From positions 4,024,516 to 4,088,515 of the forward strand of contig JAQFVV010012495.1 in NCBI GenBank assembly GCA_028023455.1: 64,000 nucleotides of DNA. Direction: 5' to 3'. Shown one piece after another: positions 12,830 to 26,664 of this stretch. The first letter of the stretch is position 1. Every line of letters begins with the position of its first letter. The stretch comes from Epiperipatus broadwayi (lineage: Eukaryota; Onychophora; Udeonychophora; Euonychophora; Peripatidae). Under the pieces are notes generated by a model. It did no database searches. It was given only the letters and a program-made list of their open reading frames with translations, and was not told the DNA's origin. Made by a program: the position numbers and the translations under genes.

Positions 12830-13575
12830 ATTTGTCATAAATAGTCAAATAAAAAATAGAGTCGTAAATCACACTGACCCCATTCTTTTAAGCTTGTAAG
12901 ATATAAACATTGAGCATTTCCAATTGCTCAATAAGCTTTGTGATAAATGCTTAGCCAGAGAAAGCATTTAAAATATCTCTGTCAGGAACCCTCCCCCCAA
13001 CCCTTGACCAATGGTTTTATGCTTTGGCACCCCTCAGAGAGGCACTGGGTAGCTTCAGACACTAGATCTAAAAATACCAACCCAAAGCCAGAATTTATTT
13101 AAAAGTTATCTATTGAGTGGAAAATCTGAAATTTTCAGACACCTATATTTCTTCAAATCCAGCTATCCAACTCAAATAACTATATGGGGCTGAGAGATCT
13201 TTAGCCAAACTATATATTAGTAGACTTATGGGATGTTTTATTGCCAGGACTACTATTGTATGGTTTGGCTCAAGATCTCTCAGCCCCATGTAGCTATCTA
13301 AGTTGGATATCTGGGTTTGAAGACATTGTAGGTGTCTGAAAATTTCAGATTTTCCACTCAATAGATAACTTTTAGATAAATTCTGGCTTCGGGTTGGTAT
13401 TTTTAGATCTAGTGTCTGAAGCTACCTCAGTGCCTCTCTGAGGAGTGCCAAAGCATGAAACTATTGGTCAGAGGTTTGGGGAAAGGGTTCCTGACAGATA
13501 TTTTAAATGCTTTCTCTGGCTAAGAATTGATCACAAAGCTTGTTAAGCAATTGGCAATGCTTATTGTTTATTTGT
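12830..13575. mobile_element. Large hairpin MITE (about 300-bp inverted arms)
   Basis: The arms at about 12905-13216 and 13254-13570 are inverted copies of each other with a 35-bp loop. Landmarks are GCTTCAGACACTAGATCTAA, ATCTATTGAGTGGAAAATCT and GGGGCTGAGAGATCT. An outer segment at 12830-12900 matches the flank of a related element at 59.42-59.49 kb. A transcript would fold into a very long hairpin. The 72-codon minus open frame at 13143-13361 runs across arm and loop and is not a gene. Confidence 0.85.
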
Positions 13576-13919
13576 CATAAAATCTGTAATTTAATGACTA
13601 TTAATTTCATAGATATTACTTGATAATAATGAAGTAAAGTAAAATTAAAATTAATGTTTAACTAAAGGGTAATATATTTCTAATAAATATATGCAAGCAG
13701 ACCACATAATTGTCCACATATTGTACTACAGTTATTTAATTTTTAATTTTTTTTTCATTAATAAATACGTTGTTAATTTGTTAAACCTATTTTCATTTTC
13801 ATGAATATAAATATGTTTTTCCTTCTTAATTAATTATTTAAGAGTAATTAGTATGTGTGATTACCTAAAAAACAAATGTCAGGAAAGAATTAAGAAAAAG
13901 GATAGTTTTTCACATTTCC

Positions 13920-14410
13920 TGAAGGTGGTGCTCAAAACAATAAGCTTATTAATATGGAGGGTAAAAAGAGTTTATAAATAGAAGTAAAAAGAATATTGGG
14001 TGCAAGTTAATTTATGATAATAGCAAGGAAAGTAGTTTACTGTTTAAGGTTGGAACAGAATCTTTAGCAACAAGGGAATATATACATAAATGGAAAAATA
14101 TGGGTGATTTAGTCTGAAACTTATATAAGGAAGGCACAGAAATTATTAGGTATCTGTTAATTGAATGTAAATGCCTGCAAGCAGAAACAGTACAAATAAT
14201 AAAGTTGTGAGAGAATAAATATAAACAAAGTGATTATACAGGAAATGGGTTCTTGGTTTTATGCTGGGTTTGGAAAAAGATAAGGAGGATTTAGATATAA
14301 AGATCATAGAGTTGATAAAGATTATGTTGTTTGTAAAGAGTAGATTTTAAAGAGCTCTGTTGATGACTGCAGGACAGTCAAAACTGTAAAAATAAAATTT
14401 GATAAAAAAA
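13920..14410 (+). pseudogene. LINE ORF2 C-terminal remnant
   Basis: Translating the plus strand from about 14058 gives ESLATREYIHKWKNMGDLV, a stop, then NLYKEGTEIIRYLLIECKC. This fits the C-terminal region of non-LTR retrotransposon polyproteins, where a Cys-x2-Cys ... His-x4-Cys finger follows the reverse transcriptase; here the first Cys is lost to a stop and other positions are changed. Stops and frameshifts interrupt it on both sides, and 5' domains are missing, as expected for a 5'-truncated insertion. An A-rich end follows near 14390-14415. Confidence 0.6.
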
Positions 14411-14419
14411 ATAGTATTG

Positions 14420-16075
14420 TTGAAATGCATAAGAAAGTTGAAAATAGTATGATATATATATCGTAAAATACTAAAGAAAAAACTGTTTAAGGTATGATAG
14501 TAATTGATGATTTCTTAGCAGCATCAAAAGTAAAGATATCTCTAGTTATTTACATAAAAATAATTCCACATTTTGCTTCATTTACATTATATGTAAGTAG
14601 GTAATGCGCATATATACTAATATTCCTCTCCCTTATAAATAAACAGTGAAGATAATAATCATTATGTTTTCCAAATTCCAGAATTTGAGCAAATTTTTAT
14701 TATTCTCTAGCTAAGAGTAGATAGATAGCAAAATTTTTAATCCATATTTGATGGTTAGGTGGACTTATCATAGATTGGCTATGTAGAAAAAAGTTATAAT
14801 ATTAATGTTGAAGTTTTATCTGACACTACCAATACATTATGGAATATTTATATACATATCTTATACTGGCTCACATTTTTTAATCACAAAGTTGATCATA
14901 ATTCTATGTAATTTTCTTAGTAATCTATCGTTGTACACACTTTCATAATGCAATCTTGAATAAATATTCCACACTTTGAATTTTTATAGTACTAATCCTT
15001 TTTATTAAATTTACACCATTACCAATGAAGTACAACCGTAATAGAAAATCAGCTTCTATAAATTTTACAATTGTCTACAATAGGAAGCCTTTCTAAATTC
15101 CATTTCACTTTTAACTGTTTATAACCCTTTGGTTTACTATATTATTTTTGATCTGTTTATTTTATTTCAATGTTATATTAAGAATGAATTAATCCAGACT
15201 TTTGAAATTTGAATTCCTTTCAAACACTGCATAAATATATTTTGGAAAGATCTGGATTACTTTCCCCTAGTTAACATTACATATTATTTTATCTGTTTCT
15301 AGTGAGTTTTTAATTATTTAATATGAGATAAACATTCTACTAGTCTACTGCAGGGCCAAGACATCTGAAATCTTCTAAAGAATATAGTTTAAACAAAAAA
15401 CATCAGACTAGCGATGTATTTAATGGTGAGAGTTTTAGTATTGCTATTTTTACGGTGCCTAATAGCTAAGATACCAATTTACCAACCAATACATAGATGG
15501 TTGTCTACGTTGACTATGGGTTAATTGTAGAGGGGAAAAAACTTAAGTCTGATTGGAATATAGTTTTATCTAAACAAGATTCAAACTATAATTCAAAGAC
15601 ATACTAGAAACGCAATGGCTGTTATAACATGACGTCATTCATTATCTACTGATAAATCGGTAACAAAAATCATTCAAGTTTATATTACGGGTTTAAAAAT
15701 GAGATCTAAATTAGTATATTAAGAGGATGCAAACTATGGGGATTACTAACAATAATGATTAAAGTAGTAATGTTTCGTCATAATACCATCTTGTGTATTA
15801 TGTTTGAATTTTCTTTTTTCAAGCAAAGAACTGCAGAGACTATATTTTATCTGGTATTTTCTCCATAAAGAAATACAAAAATCATCCTATAGTTTGCTTT
15901 TTATTAGAGTTCTATTTTTTTTTTCAATTAATTTTAAAAATTGACGAATATAAAATTAATTGTTTTTCAGTCTTGTTTATACTTTTTTTTAATTTGCATT
16001 TTTTGTCTTAGTTTACCCAAATGAAACACTTTTTGGAGTGTATTTTTTATTTTTCAGTAATTTGTCGTCCCGTCC
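14420..16075. other. AT-rich intergenic sequence
   Basis: No gene, RNA or repeat is supported in this interval. Confidence 0.5.
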
Positions 16076-16089
16076 TCCCCCCCCCCGTC

Positions 16090-18730
16090 ATTATCAATCC
16101 TTTGTAGGATGAAAGTCTCTCCAACTTTAATCCATTTTCTTTAATCTCTAGCCTATCTTCTCTACAACGCACAAACTTTTTTATTTTTTCTATCCATCTA
16201 CCTACCAGTAGTCTCTTTTTTAGTCTTTTACAATCTCTTGCAATCCTGTTTAAGATTTCAACTGACGAACTAATATGGTCTCTTCTAGAAATATGTCCAG
16301 TGCAGTTCTATTTCAGTTTTATAATTATTTTAATGATTTCAATGTTACCTGCTTGTTCTTTCACCCATGTATTTCATTTTCGATCTCTTCCTATTACTCT
16401 TTCCATGTTTTATTATTAAGTGTCTGAAATCCCTGAATTCTGTTAAATAGCCAAGTCTCAGATCCCTAAATAACTATTGACAAAACATATCTATTACTTT
16501 TTTTCCTTTTTAACCATGTAGGCATACTTTCGTTTAGTATTGAATTGTCCCTGCCAATAGAACTTCATTCAAGTTTATTTCTATGATTAATTTCATCCGT
16601 TTTGTTTTCATAACCTGACCAAAGTCTTTATGGTTGCTAACTTTCTCCAATTTCTGATTATCAATTTTTATTTTTTTCTGAGAAAATTAAATCATATTTA
16701 GTTTTTTTAGCATTCATCTTTAGTTCTACTTTTTTTATTTTAATCTTTAGTCCTTGCAACATTTCCTGAAGCATTATTTGCGAAAACAAACACATCATCT
16801 ATAAAATCTAGCTGGTTTAAATAATCTCCATTTACTTTTAGTATATTGACTTTCCGTTTTAATCAACAAAACACTTTTTGTAAAACTGCCAGTAAATTTT
16901 TTTTAGAAATATCAAATCACCCTGTGTACACCTATTACAATCTCAATTCTAATTATTATATAATCTAATCATTGATGTTGCATTGTGATAAATATTTTTC
17001 AGAATAGGACACTATTCTGGTTCTATATCTATATGAGCCAATGCTTTAATGATTGTAGAAATACCTATAGAATCAAATGTTTTTTAATAATCTATAAACC
17101 TAAAGCATAAAGACAATTCATATTTATAATTCTTTCTATAATATCTTTGAATATTTGGTTTGCTATCCTATATTAAAGTCATTTTTAAATTCAGCTAGTT
17201 AGTTTGGTTGATTAAAATCCAAAGTTTATTTGTAATTATCTTAGTAAATATTTTGTATAGATAGATAGAAGTCTGAAAGATCTGTAATTACTATTATTTT
17301 CTTTAGCATTTTTCTTAAATATTAATATTATTACTGAATTATTCCAATCATATGATACATCTTTATCATTTAGATATTTGGTTGATAACTTTGCCAACAA
17401 TTTTTCTATTTCTTGATCTGTTTTTTTCAAAAGATATCGATTATAATTTCATCATTTTCTGGAGCTTTCCCCTTTTTCATAGGTTTAATTGCATTAAAAT
17501 GCTGGACAATTTAGAAGATAAAATAACTTTAAGAAATGCTTTGTTTTTTGTTCTTTATAGACACTCTTTTTATATATGTCATGATGTCATCTCTTTATTT
17601 TTAGTAATAGCTCCATTTTTTTTTCTTACTGCAGAAATAACGTTCCTTTCAATACAAAAATGTTGTTTTACATCTTTGAGACTTTTATTCTCATCTAAAA
17701 CTTTTTTTGCCAATTCACAATTATATTTTTTTATATCTGTTATTAACTTTTTTTTATCATTTTAAAAATCTCTAGATATTCAATTCTTTTTAATGGATCA
17801 TTTTTATATATTTTGTATTTATTCTTTTCTTCGTAAATTGTCTTTTCTCAGTAAAAAATTTGCAGATAATTTGCCGCTTTTTTGTTCCAAAACTCTCTTC
17901 CAGTTGGTTCATAATATTGTATTACTTATCTTCTTATTGATTTTATTCAAATCTGAACCGTTTTCAAAATCTGTTCATATTTTAAAACTATTTTCAACTT
18001 CTAATTTAAATTCATTAAAATGTTTCAGCAGTTAATACTCTTTTTCCTAATGTCTCTCTAGTTTTGCCTTAAAACTTATGTTACATCTCACTAATAGATT
18101 AACACTTTTGATAATAAATGTATTAAAAACATTATAATTTTGAAATTCGAATTTTCTGTTATTCAAAATATAATTCAATTTCTAGTATTTTTATCAAAGA
18201 AAGAATCCATAATATACAGGCTTTCTTTTCCAGCTTATTCCATAAGTCACACTTATTTGCAATACCATAATCAAATTTACTAAAGAACTTTCATATTTCA
18301 ATCGATGAGTTGAGCATTAAAATCATCCATAACTGTTTTAAAATATTGTTTGATCTGATAGAACACATTTTATATATCCATATAAAAGTTCTCTACTTCA
18401 TCAAAATGAGAACTTTGGGGGGGGGGGGAGGCATAAACCCAAATTTTCTGAACTTGGGTATCTTCCATTCATTTAATTAATTTTGCCACTTTGAATAATA
18501 TTTATCAATATCCACAATGTTGTTCTTCCACTTTTTATTTATAACAAATATCATTCCACTTGTGCTTCCAATATTTGTGCTTTTGTAATAAAGTGCATAT
18601 CCACTTTTTATTCAATTGTCTCTTCTGTTTTTTTTCTAACTTCACAAAGTTTCAATAATGTCCCATTTAATAATAGACAACTTCCTAATTTCCCTTCTTT
18701 TTGAAAGTGATCTACAATAAAAGATCCTCA
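16090..18730 (-). pseudogene. LINE (APE endonuclease plus reverse transcriptase) relic
   Basis: Minus-strand frames read, in order, as a non-LTR retrotransposon. Endonuclease pieces come first: VMDDFNAQ at 18301-18333 (the GDFNA-type catalytic block) and IMDSFFDKN near 18190-18220. Reverse-transcriptase pieces follow: SVIILIFKKNAKENNSNYR at about 17260-17335, FDSIGISTIIKALAHIDIEP near 17020-17080, CTQGD near 16915-16930 and FIDDVFVFA (the catalytic Asp-Asp block) at about 16781-16807. The order and spacing match LINEs whose endonuclease is often annotated craniofacial-development-protein-2-like. It has many stops and frameshifts, so it is dead. A C10 run at 16077-16086 marks its edge and a G12 run at 18417-18428 lies inside the endonuclease part. 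Confidence 0.85.
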
Positions 18731-19129
18731 TCCAATAGTAGTAAGGGTCAAAAATCAGGGGATTCTTAGCACCCTCCATCTTTGATCACCACCTGTTTCT
18801 ATGATTTTACAGCTTTCTGAGAATAAGGACAATAATTTACTTTTACTTGTCGTGATTGTAAATATCTTCTTTTTTTTTTTTTTTTTAAAAAAAAAGTTCA
18901 TCCACAGCATGTTCTTCCTGATTTCAAGAAAATTAATTTAATATTTCAGTTAAGAATTATTATAGAATTGAGAAAAAATGCCGTGGTGCTTCTGGATTTT
19001 AGAAGTAAAAAGCCAATAAAATCTTCAAATTCGCTGACGCATTTTGGTGAACATCTCATCCATGTTCATTTATTATGAACTATAAGAACATATGGGGTGG
19101 ACATTAGAAATTTGCCCTGCTCAGTTCAT

Positions 19130-19815
19130 TTAAAGCCTCAACAGATATGAAATGGCCTTCTTTCAGTTTCAGTAAACTCCTTTTTGTAATGAAGATGTAA
19201 TGCATCATATATAATATATATATGCCTTATCTGCTTACACGTACAAATATAAGCATATATACGATGAAACTGAAAAACAGCGAACTTTAACTGTGGATTA
19301 AACTTAATGATTATGATTTTTTATTTTATTTTGCAATCATCTTCATATTTTTTCTGAATCTGAGCCAGTTTTCTATTAATCTATATATATATGCGTGTGT
19401 GTTTGTACTGCGTATGTGTAAATATTTCATTTATAATTTACCGCAATGTTTTTCTAAGAAGGAATGCATCATATGGAATACATGAGTTATCTGCATACGT
19501 GTTCACAAACACATATACACACACGAATTATTAAACTGAAGCTAAAGAATATCAAATTTTAACTTAACTATTATAAAAAGGAATTATTTGAAGCCTTGTT
19601 TATTCTTGATCTAAATTTGGATCATATATATATAAATGTGTAAAATGAATATGTACGCGACTTTTTCTAAAATATAATTGTAACATATGTAAAACATATT
19701 ATACTTGTGTTATCTGTGAGTATGTACACATAAACACACACAAACTCTTTTCCCAATACAATATAAATGACGAAACTGAAACTAAAGTAGTGAGTTTTAA
19801 CTCCGGATTAGAGAG
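19130..19815. repeat. Diverged tandem repeat, three units of about 230-260 bp
   Basis: Three successive blocks share an ordered pattern: AATGCATCATAT (or a variant), TTATCTGC near 19224, 19489 and 19719, a CA/TA-rich tract, GAAACTGAAACTAAAG-like sequence and TTTTAACTNNGGATTA. Copies are strongly diverged. No frame runs through it. Confidence 0.55.
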
Positions 19816-20149
19816 TGTAGTTTAATAATCTATTCACTGATGCGTAATTTAGTCCCCAAATTCGAATTAAAACAAAGAGACATGTTTACTTCAAAACTTT
19901 TTTATCAAGAGCTCGGGAATTAAATAACAATACGAAAAGAAGTCAAATAGTTTTAAGTATTTGCTGTTAACATCAATATTTGAATTGCTCTCAATGGAAG
20001 TCAAGCGTTTCAATTATTTTAAAGTAATTGGCGACTAGACTACGTTCTACCATCAAAATAATTTTCATTACTGTCTAGTGGACTAGACAAACCGCATAGA
20101 AAATATGTTGATGACCACAGTTTACATCTCTATCTAAAGTAATCTTTTG

Positions 20150-20350
20150 TTTTTATTTTCTTTTTGCCGGTCGATGCTTGAGTCCCAAAGGTCGAGTAAT
20201 GAACTTTTATTTGACCGCGGCAGTTAACCAATAATCAACAGAGAAGCGACTGATAATAAGTGAGGCGGAGCCAGGAGCCGAACTTAAATGTGTAATGGAT
20301 ATACCAAAACAGTTACTGTTCAGATAAAGCAACAACAAATATTTGAATTC
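20150..20350. other. Locally GC-richer unassigned segment
   Basis: Around 20165-20300 base composition rises relative to its flanks (GACCGCGGCAGTTAACC, GTGAGGCGGAGCCAGGAG). It could be a promoter, an untranslated exon or an unrecognised repeat. No open frame, TATA-initiator pair or splice pair convinces me. Confidence 0.25.
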
Positions 20351-23200
20351 AATTGAGAATTCCTAGAGAATTAGTTCGTTTTTTTTTGTTAATTTTTTTT
20401 TTTTAAAAACTTAGCTCTTTGAATGTGGTATATACAAGTAAGAATAAAACGCATACAATATTAGTTAATTTTGCTAAGTCTATATAAATTCTTATTTAGA
20501 GATTATTGAAAAACTTATGTGTTTGTTTTCTTTTTTGCGGTGGTAATCAACTTTTTTTGTTGTTTAAATATCGACTTAACTCGGTTAATATTGTATTTAT
20601 CTACTAACTTATCTGCCCAAAGACAGGTAGAAAGCTAGGCAATAGGGTATCACGACCAAGTGATAGTACATATTAATCATTGGTAAGAGATTGTCATTGC
20701 TCCTCCCCAACGATTCTAATATTTCATATTTAGAACTGCGCCTATAATCATCATAATAATAAAGATCTGCATATTATTAAAGTACTTTTTTTTTTTAACT
20801 TATTCGTCTAACTATTGATATTTTTGTAAAGATTTGCTTTCTAGAGAAAACTTTATGTTATAAATAAAATAAATTACACGGGAGTGAGTTTTTGATTAAC
20901 GGAAGAATATTTTAGTTGATAATAAAAATTTCTAATTCTCGGAAAATGTAAAAAAAATTATGTCAGTGCAGGGATTGAAGATCTCGGATCGCAATAAATA
21001 ATAGACGAAGAGCCTTACAATCATAGCAGTAGACAGAATAATTTTTAGTAAAATAAAGATTATGAATGAATGCCTTTCGTACATACATTTATGAGTGCTT
21101 TATAAAACCATTTCTATAATAGCTTCAATGATTATTGTACTGTAATGTTAAAATAAAACAAAGACCGATTTAAGTTAAGCCTGAGTAGGCACTAGATAAA
21201 AACGTTTAGATTTAAGAGAATGTGAGACTCTATGACGTAAAATCTTCAACCGGAGTCCATTTCTGGCATTTCTGCACTCGGAACTTCTTGCGAATTCGAG
21301 CAATAAAACTATTCGACTATTATTATTTTTATGCAGCTATGCGCAAGCGTGCAACAGTATTTTACGTAAATATTTGAAATCAATGCTTAACATTTATCCT
21401 GTTTCTTAAAATTATTCTAAATAGAGTTGTATCTTTTTATATAATACTTATTTTTAAAATTAGTTAGTTTGTCTTTTCTAAGACGAAATCTCAGCCATTT
21501 ATAATGTTATATTAAGTATTAGTAATTATATTAACATGTTAAAGATGGATTATTCAGAAGTGAAATCTGAGAACTTTATAATTCTACTAGCAAATATTTT
21601 GAAGTATACAGAAAGAAAGGAAATTTTTAAAAAAATATAATAAATGTCTTTATTAAACATTAAAATACATATTTATTAAGCATGAAATAATTTTTTTATC
21701 AATGATATAAAGAAGTATAAACTTTTGATACAAGACTTATTATTAATAATAAATAATTTTTCTTTTGATTTTTCTTCATGTTTCTAATTATGTTAAAGAA
21801 TATCCAATCTTAACAATCTTTCTTTTTTACTACCCTTTTATAAATTCTTTTATTTTTTATTCTCTTTTATCATTAGTTTTACAGACCCATTCTCTCTCCA
21901 CACCCACATTTATATATAAATCAACTACCCTTTGTTTACTTGTTACATCCCGTCCATTCTTAACATTCTTTTTGATAATGCTGTAATTTAAACCCTACTC
22001 CTGCTTTATAAGTTTCCCAAGCTATAATATTTTTCATAAATCAAACCCCCTAATGCTTTACTTCCTTGTTTTTTCTAAATGCAATCCATCTTTACTATAT
22101 AATTCCCTCTTACTAATAAAATATCCCTCACATCCCCAAACATAATATTATTTCTCTTACATAACTTTTTCAATCTCTCATTTATAGAACCATACCCTTT
22201 CTAACATGTATCTATTGTCAAATATTGATAGTAATCCAATTACTCATACTCTTCCTTTAATCTGTCGGTGCTGTTTTATAGTACTGTCATCTAGTGATAT
22301 TAAATTGTAGCTAAACTTCCTTCATTTCTATTTTTTGGAATTATATAAATCTAAAACATAGAGAATAAAAATATAATATCTTTTCAAAGAAATAATTTTA
22401 TTTACATAAACACACTAAAAATATTAAAAAATGCATTAAAAGTACTTTTTTTTTCAGTTTTCACAAATAAAAAAAAAAGAGATCCCTAAGGTTGGTCAAC
22501 AAGGCATATGCCTGGAGCTGAGCCCAAGGAGCCAGTGCTTCCCTTCACTGAACTACCTTATTTTAATTAACAACACAATACATATCTTACACATTAATAA
22601 ATAGATTGAGAGACCAATATTTGATGCAAGTTCTTGTACATAAAGCTTACTTTTAAAATGAAGTGCACCAATTTCCAAATATCTCACTGTTTGAATGTTT
22701 TTATAAATGGGAAAATGGCTGATAGTTTGTCAAACAGTTATAAGTTATTATTTAGATAAGAACAAATATTGTAGATGTTCTTTTCTTGTATTAAAAATTA
22801 AAGATTTTATTTATTTATTTATTCGCTTTTTTATTTACTGAAGCCTCACTCCATATTTGTGGCCAAAGCCTCAAAATCCAATGGGTGGCACTGCATGTAA
22901 ATAAAAGTATTTTCTTTAAAATTGTATTTTTATATTTTTTTATTAAATTTATTATACTATTTGTTGAATTTTTAATACTTAATATTTATTTATAATTATC
23001 ATTAATAGGGAAATATAATCTATAATTATTAGATTATTACTAATAAAATCTAGTTAATTAGTAGTTATTAGGTAAATTTAATTATTTAACATAAATTCAT
23101 ACTAATAGTTAGCTTATTATTTTACAGATGTTATCTCTCACAAAAATAGAAGAATAATTTTTATATGTTTTTTTATTAACTTGCTGAGTCTGTGTATATT
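20350..23200. other. AT-rich intergenic sequence
   Basis: No gene is supported. Two short patches of higher complexity at about 21180-21350 and 22480-22560 have no recognisable coding or RNA content. Confidence 0.45.
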
Positions 23201-23289
23201 TCAGACTGTACATGTCTACATTTTTTAAATTTGCTCCGGCTGATTTTTTTTTCAATTTTAACAAAATAATTTGTAAGAATTTTTTTTTT

Positions 23290-23675
23290 TTAAATAATGC
23301 TTTTATGTAAATAGTACTAACTAATTAAAAAATAGAAAAATAATCTGACTAAAAAGCCAAAAAAAACCCTGAATCTCAGGTAATTTGCTATTTCTGGAAA
23401 ATATCAGAGAACATAAGAATATTGTCATTTCAAAAAAGGCATTTGAGGCTCAAATAAATCATAAAAATAAAAAAGACCTCAAATGCTTTTATGAAATGAC
23501 AATATTCTTGCAATTTCCAATTGTTTTATAACAAGTCTAGATTCTTAAGATCTCTGATATTTCCCAGAATAACAAATTAACTGAGATTCAGTTTTATTCT
23601 ATTCTTTAGACAGATTAGTTAATTTTTCTACTTTTTAGTCAGCTAGTACTGTTTACATAAAAGCATTTTTCTCTT
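23290..23675. mobile_element. MITE with long terminal inverted repeats
   Basis: Inverted arms at about 23296-23460 and 23470-23670 share ATGCTTTTATGTAA, TAATCTGACTAAAAAG, CCCTGAATCTCAG and GAATATTGTCATTTCA, with only a short A-rich loop between. It has no coding capacity. It is a nonautonomous foldback element or a head-to-head insertion pair. Confidence 0.75.
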
Positions 23676-23679
23676 AAAT

Positions 23680-25090
23680 TTTTTTACATATTATTTTTTG
23701 CTTGAATATGGTCTTTTAAAATCTCTATCTATGTGTTATTTTTTGATATAGAGTATTTTGCAAAATTGCTTCTGATGTCAAAGTTTTCCAATGGAAAAAT
23801 TTAACAATTAGTATTTATATCTAGTTCGATTTTTTACAAGGACAAACATACATTTGAGTTTATCTAAGTTCACTTTATCAATTCTTGATTCAATCAATCA
23901 TCTATACTGATTGAAATATCATCAAGCCAGAAATACTAACCAATGAGACACCAAGATTATAGATTATCTTTTAAAGCCAAATGTACAATAACATCAACAT
24001 TCTATAAATTATTAAATTAGGTATTTTATTTAAATTAATTTGTTGGCTTTGTAACCAAAAGTTTAAATTTTATTATCTTCACCTTTCAAACTGTTTAACA
24101 AAATATCTACTAAACCTTAATCAAGTTGATAAATATTTTGTGGTCACAAATTAATTATATATAGTGTATAAGAATAATATTCTTTTATTGAATGAAAAGG
24201 ATAAAGTGTTTGTAGTGATAACTTGTCCACACTTCCACAAATTAACCAAATCAAAAAAGTTGTAAGAAAACCAATAAATGTTTGATTTGACTAAAATTTA
24301 GCTATAATGTTCAGTAAAATAGTGAAATATCATTTGAATATACCTCAGATTTTAAATAGTTAGCTAAAGATTGTTTTTCAATATCCAAAAAGTTACTTCA
24401 TTGCATCCAAGATCTTGGTGGAATAGGCAACAATAATTTTTAATAGAGTGAAGACAAACTTTCATAGAATCTACAACTGATAGGTTTATGACCCAATATA
24501 AATTCATATTACACACATAGTTAAAACCCCAACTTTTAATTTATCCAAAAAAGATTTGATTAATTTAAGTATTTATTTACAGAGAAGTATCTGTTTACTT
24601 GTTGCACTTAAAAAAACATGTTTTCTGCTCCAAAAAAAAAAAAAAAAAAAAATTTTGCAAATAAATGTACACTATTTACATAATCAGCATTGTGCTAAAA
24701 TAGAGCTTACGACTATAAATTTTATTTTAATAATCCTCATCTGTCTGATGCATATGTCTCCCCTAAACTAAAGAGAAATTATGAATATATTACTTAAAAA
24801 ACTTGACACACTTTTTTTATTAGACTTCTACTTTCAGTGCATACTTCTACTTTCACTGCATAAGATCACTAGTTACTCCAATGTTTCTAAATATCCAAAC
24901 CTAAACTTAAAATGTGAGTAAATACAGAGTCTGGATAAACATAGTTACCTATTGAATTATGGGGGAGAAAATAAGACAGAATCTAAAAATAAAGATAAAC
25001 TTAAACTTGTGAAGATTGTGAGGAGAAAGTCACAGCACTTGATGAAAGAGAGTTTCAACCAACATACTAATTACTAAAATATGTTGGTTT
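23680..25090. other. AT-rich intergenic sequence
   Basis: Nothing gene-like is supported; a 20-base A run lies at about 24633-24652. Confidence 0.5.
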
Positions 25091-25095
25091 AAACC

Positions 25096-25165
25096 AGAAG
25101 AGTCAAAGTATAGGCCATGGTTCCCATGCGACCCATGATGTGTATTTTTTGGCAACATATAAACA
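25096..25165 (+). repeat. Possible hAT-type terminus
   Basis: The run CCAGAAGAGTCAAAGTATAG then GCCATGGTTCCCATGCGACC resembles the conserved CAG-start, CCAAAG..GGCCC..GCGGCCC end of ZBED-related hAT elements. I cannot place the opposite end or a target-site duplication, so this is a weak call. Confidence 0.3.
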
Positions 25166-25169
25166 ATTA

Positions 25170-26660
25170 TTTGAAGGATTTACTTTGTCTACTCTGAAAA
25201 TATTATCTTGTTATTAATGCGATTATATAGAAAGTAAATATTTTCACTCAATTGATATTTCCACATAAAAGTAATATAAAGAGAGCATTCAACTCGCTCT
25301 TTTTAACTCTCAGTGCAATTGTTGTGTTTATGTGTTCGGTCTATGCTGATTACGATACGTTTTTGTTTTTTGTTATTCGATATAAAAAATGTTTTGACCA
25401 AAATTAAATAATTAAAATTTAATTATTCAATAATTATTTAAATGTATAATAAATATTATTTTTTTATCAAGAAAACGCTACTTTCAAAATCAATAAAAAA
25501 AATAAAGATCGATAAAGAAAAGAGAAATTTCAAGGGAAATGGGGATTAAATAATTACTTCTCAATATTTTATTATTATTATTAGGTTTATATTTTTTCTT
25601 TAACTAAGTTATAATTTCTAGATAGTGGAACAAAACAAACTGATTTTATATTTTACATTTTTTATAAATTGAGGTGTCTTTAAATAAAAGTTTGTTTTTT
25701 TAAAAATTCGGTAAAATTTGAAAAGCAGAATGGGTGACAAATACAAATTGTTTGGCTTGCATGAATGCAATTTTTTATACAAGAGATTTTTGATTGACTT
25801 AAGCATTAATATAAAAAAAAATCGATTAAACTTAGAGGAATTGAAATTAAAACTAAAATCAACTAAGAAAAGAATCTCCCATGAACTGAATTTATTTTTT
25901 ATTCCTACACCTTAGTGATTATATCTTCATTTTATTGCCAGAAAAGATTAGCAAATTTTTATTATACCTACAGATGTGTAGACTCCATGGACAAAAAAAT
26001 ATTGAGCCGAAATTTCCATAACAAATAGATCATGATATATATATATATATTGCAATGTTTCCCATGTTTTGTTAGATCTGATAGACCTTCTTTTACTTAC
26101 TATAAATTTAGGGAAAGTTAATCAAGCTATGAATACAGCAAATATAAATATTTCGTTCATATTTCTATAAAACATAGCTGTTTCCTGATTAACTGGCCTA
26201 CCAATTATTTCAACTTACGCTAACGGCAGAATCAGCTTTTTATTTACTGTATTTTATTAAGGGCATCAGGATTCATACAAGAATCCGCTGAAATCCATTG
26301 AATTGCATAAAGAAAATGATTTTAAAAGAAAACTGGGTCATAGTTTATCGTAACTACGATTATTTTCTATATATTATTCCCGGGACATAATTAATAAATA
26401 ATGACAAAGGGTAAGTTATACATTTCAAATTCTAATAGACTAAAATAAATAACTAAAATCAATAACGTACAAATGAAAGTGATCTTAAAGGTAAATATTT
26501 TATTATGTTATTAAAATACTTAATAAATTGTTATCATTATTTAGAAAGGACCATATTTGTTAGTTCAGGATAATCATTTTATATAATTAATACAGTCCAT
26601 TTCTTTCAGGTCTCTTTAAAAAAATTCATGGATTAAAATGTCCTAATTCGGGAACTATTA
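25170..26660. other. AT-rich intergenic sequence
   Basis: Two overlapping short open frames (25618-25806 minus, 25718-25915 plus) are Lys/Asn/Leu-rich and show no family resemblance. No gene is supported. Confidence 0.45.
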
Positions 26661-26664
26661 CACA

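Noticed and set aside
13143-13361. 72-codon minus frame
   Set aside because: It reads through the loop and both arms of the hairpin MITE.
17352-18035. Plus-strand frames of 137 and 80 codons that look like membrane proteins
   Set aside because: They lie antisense to the LINE endonuclease/reverse-transcriptase relic, whose minus-strand motifs explain the sequence.
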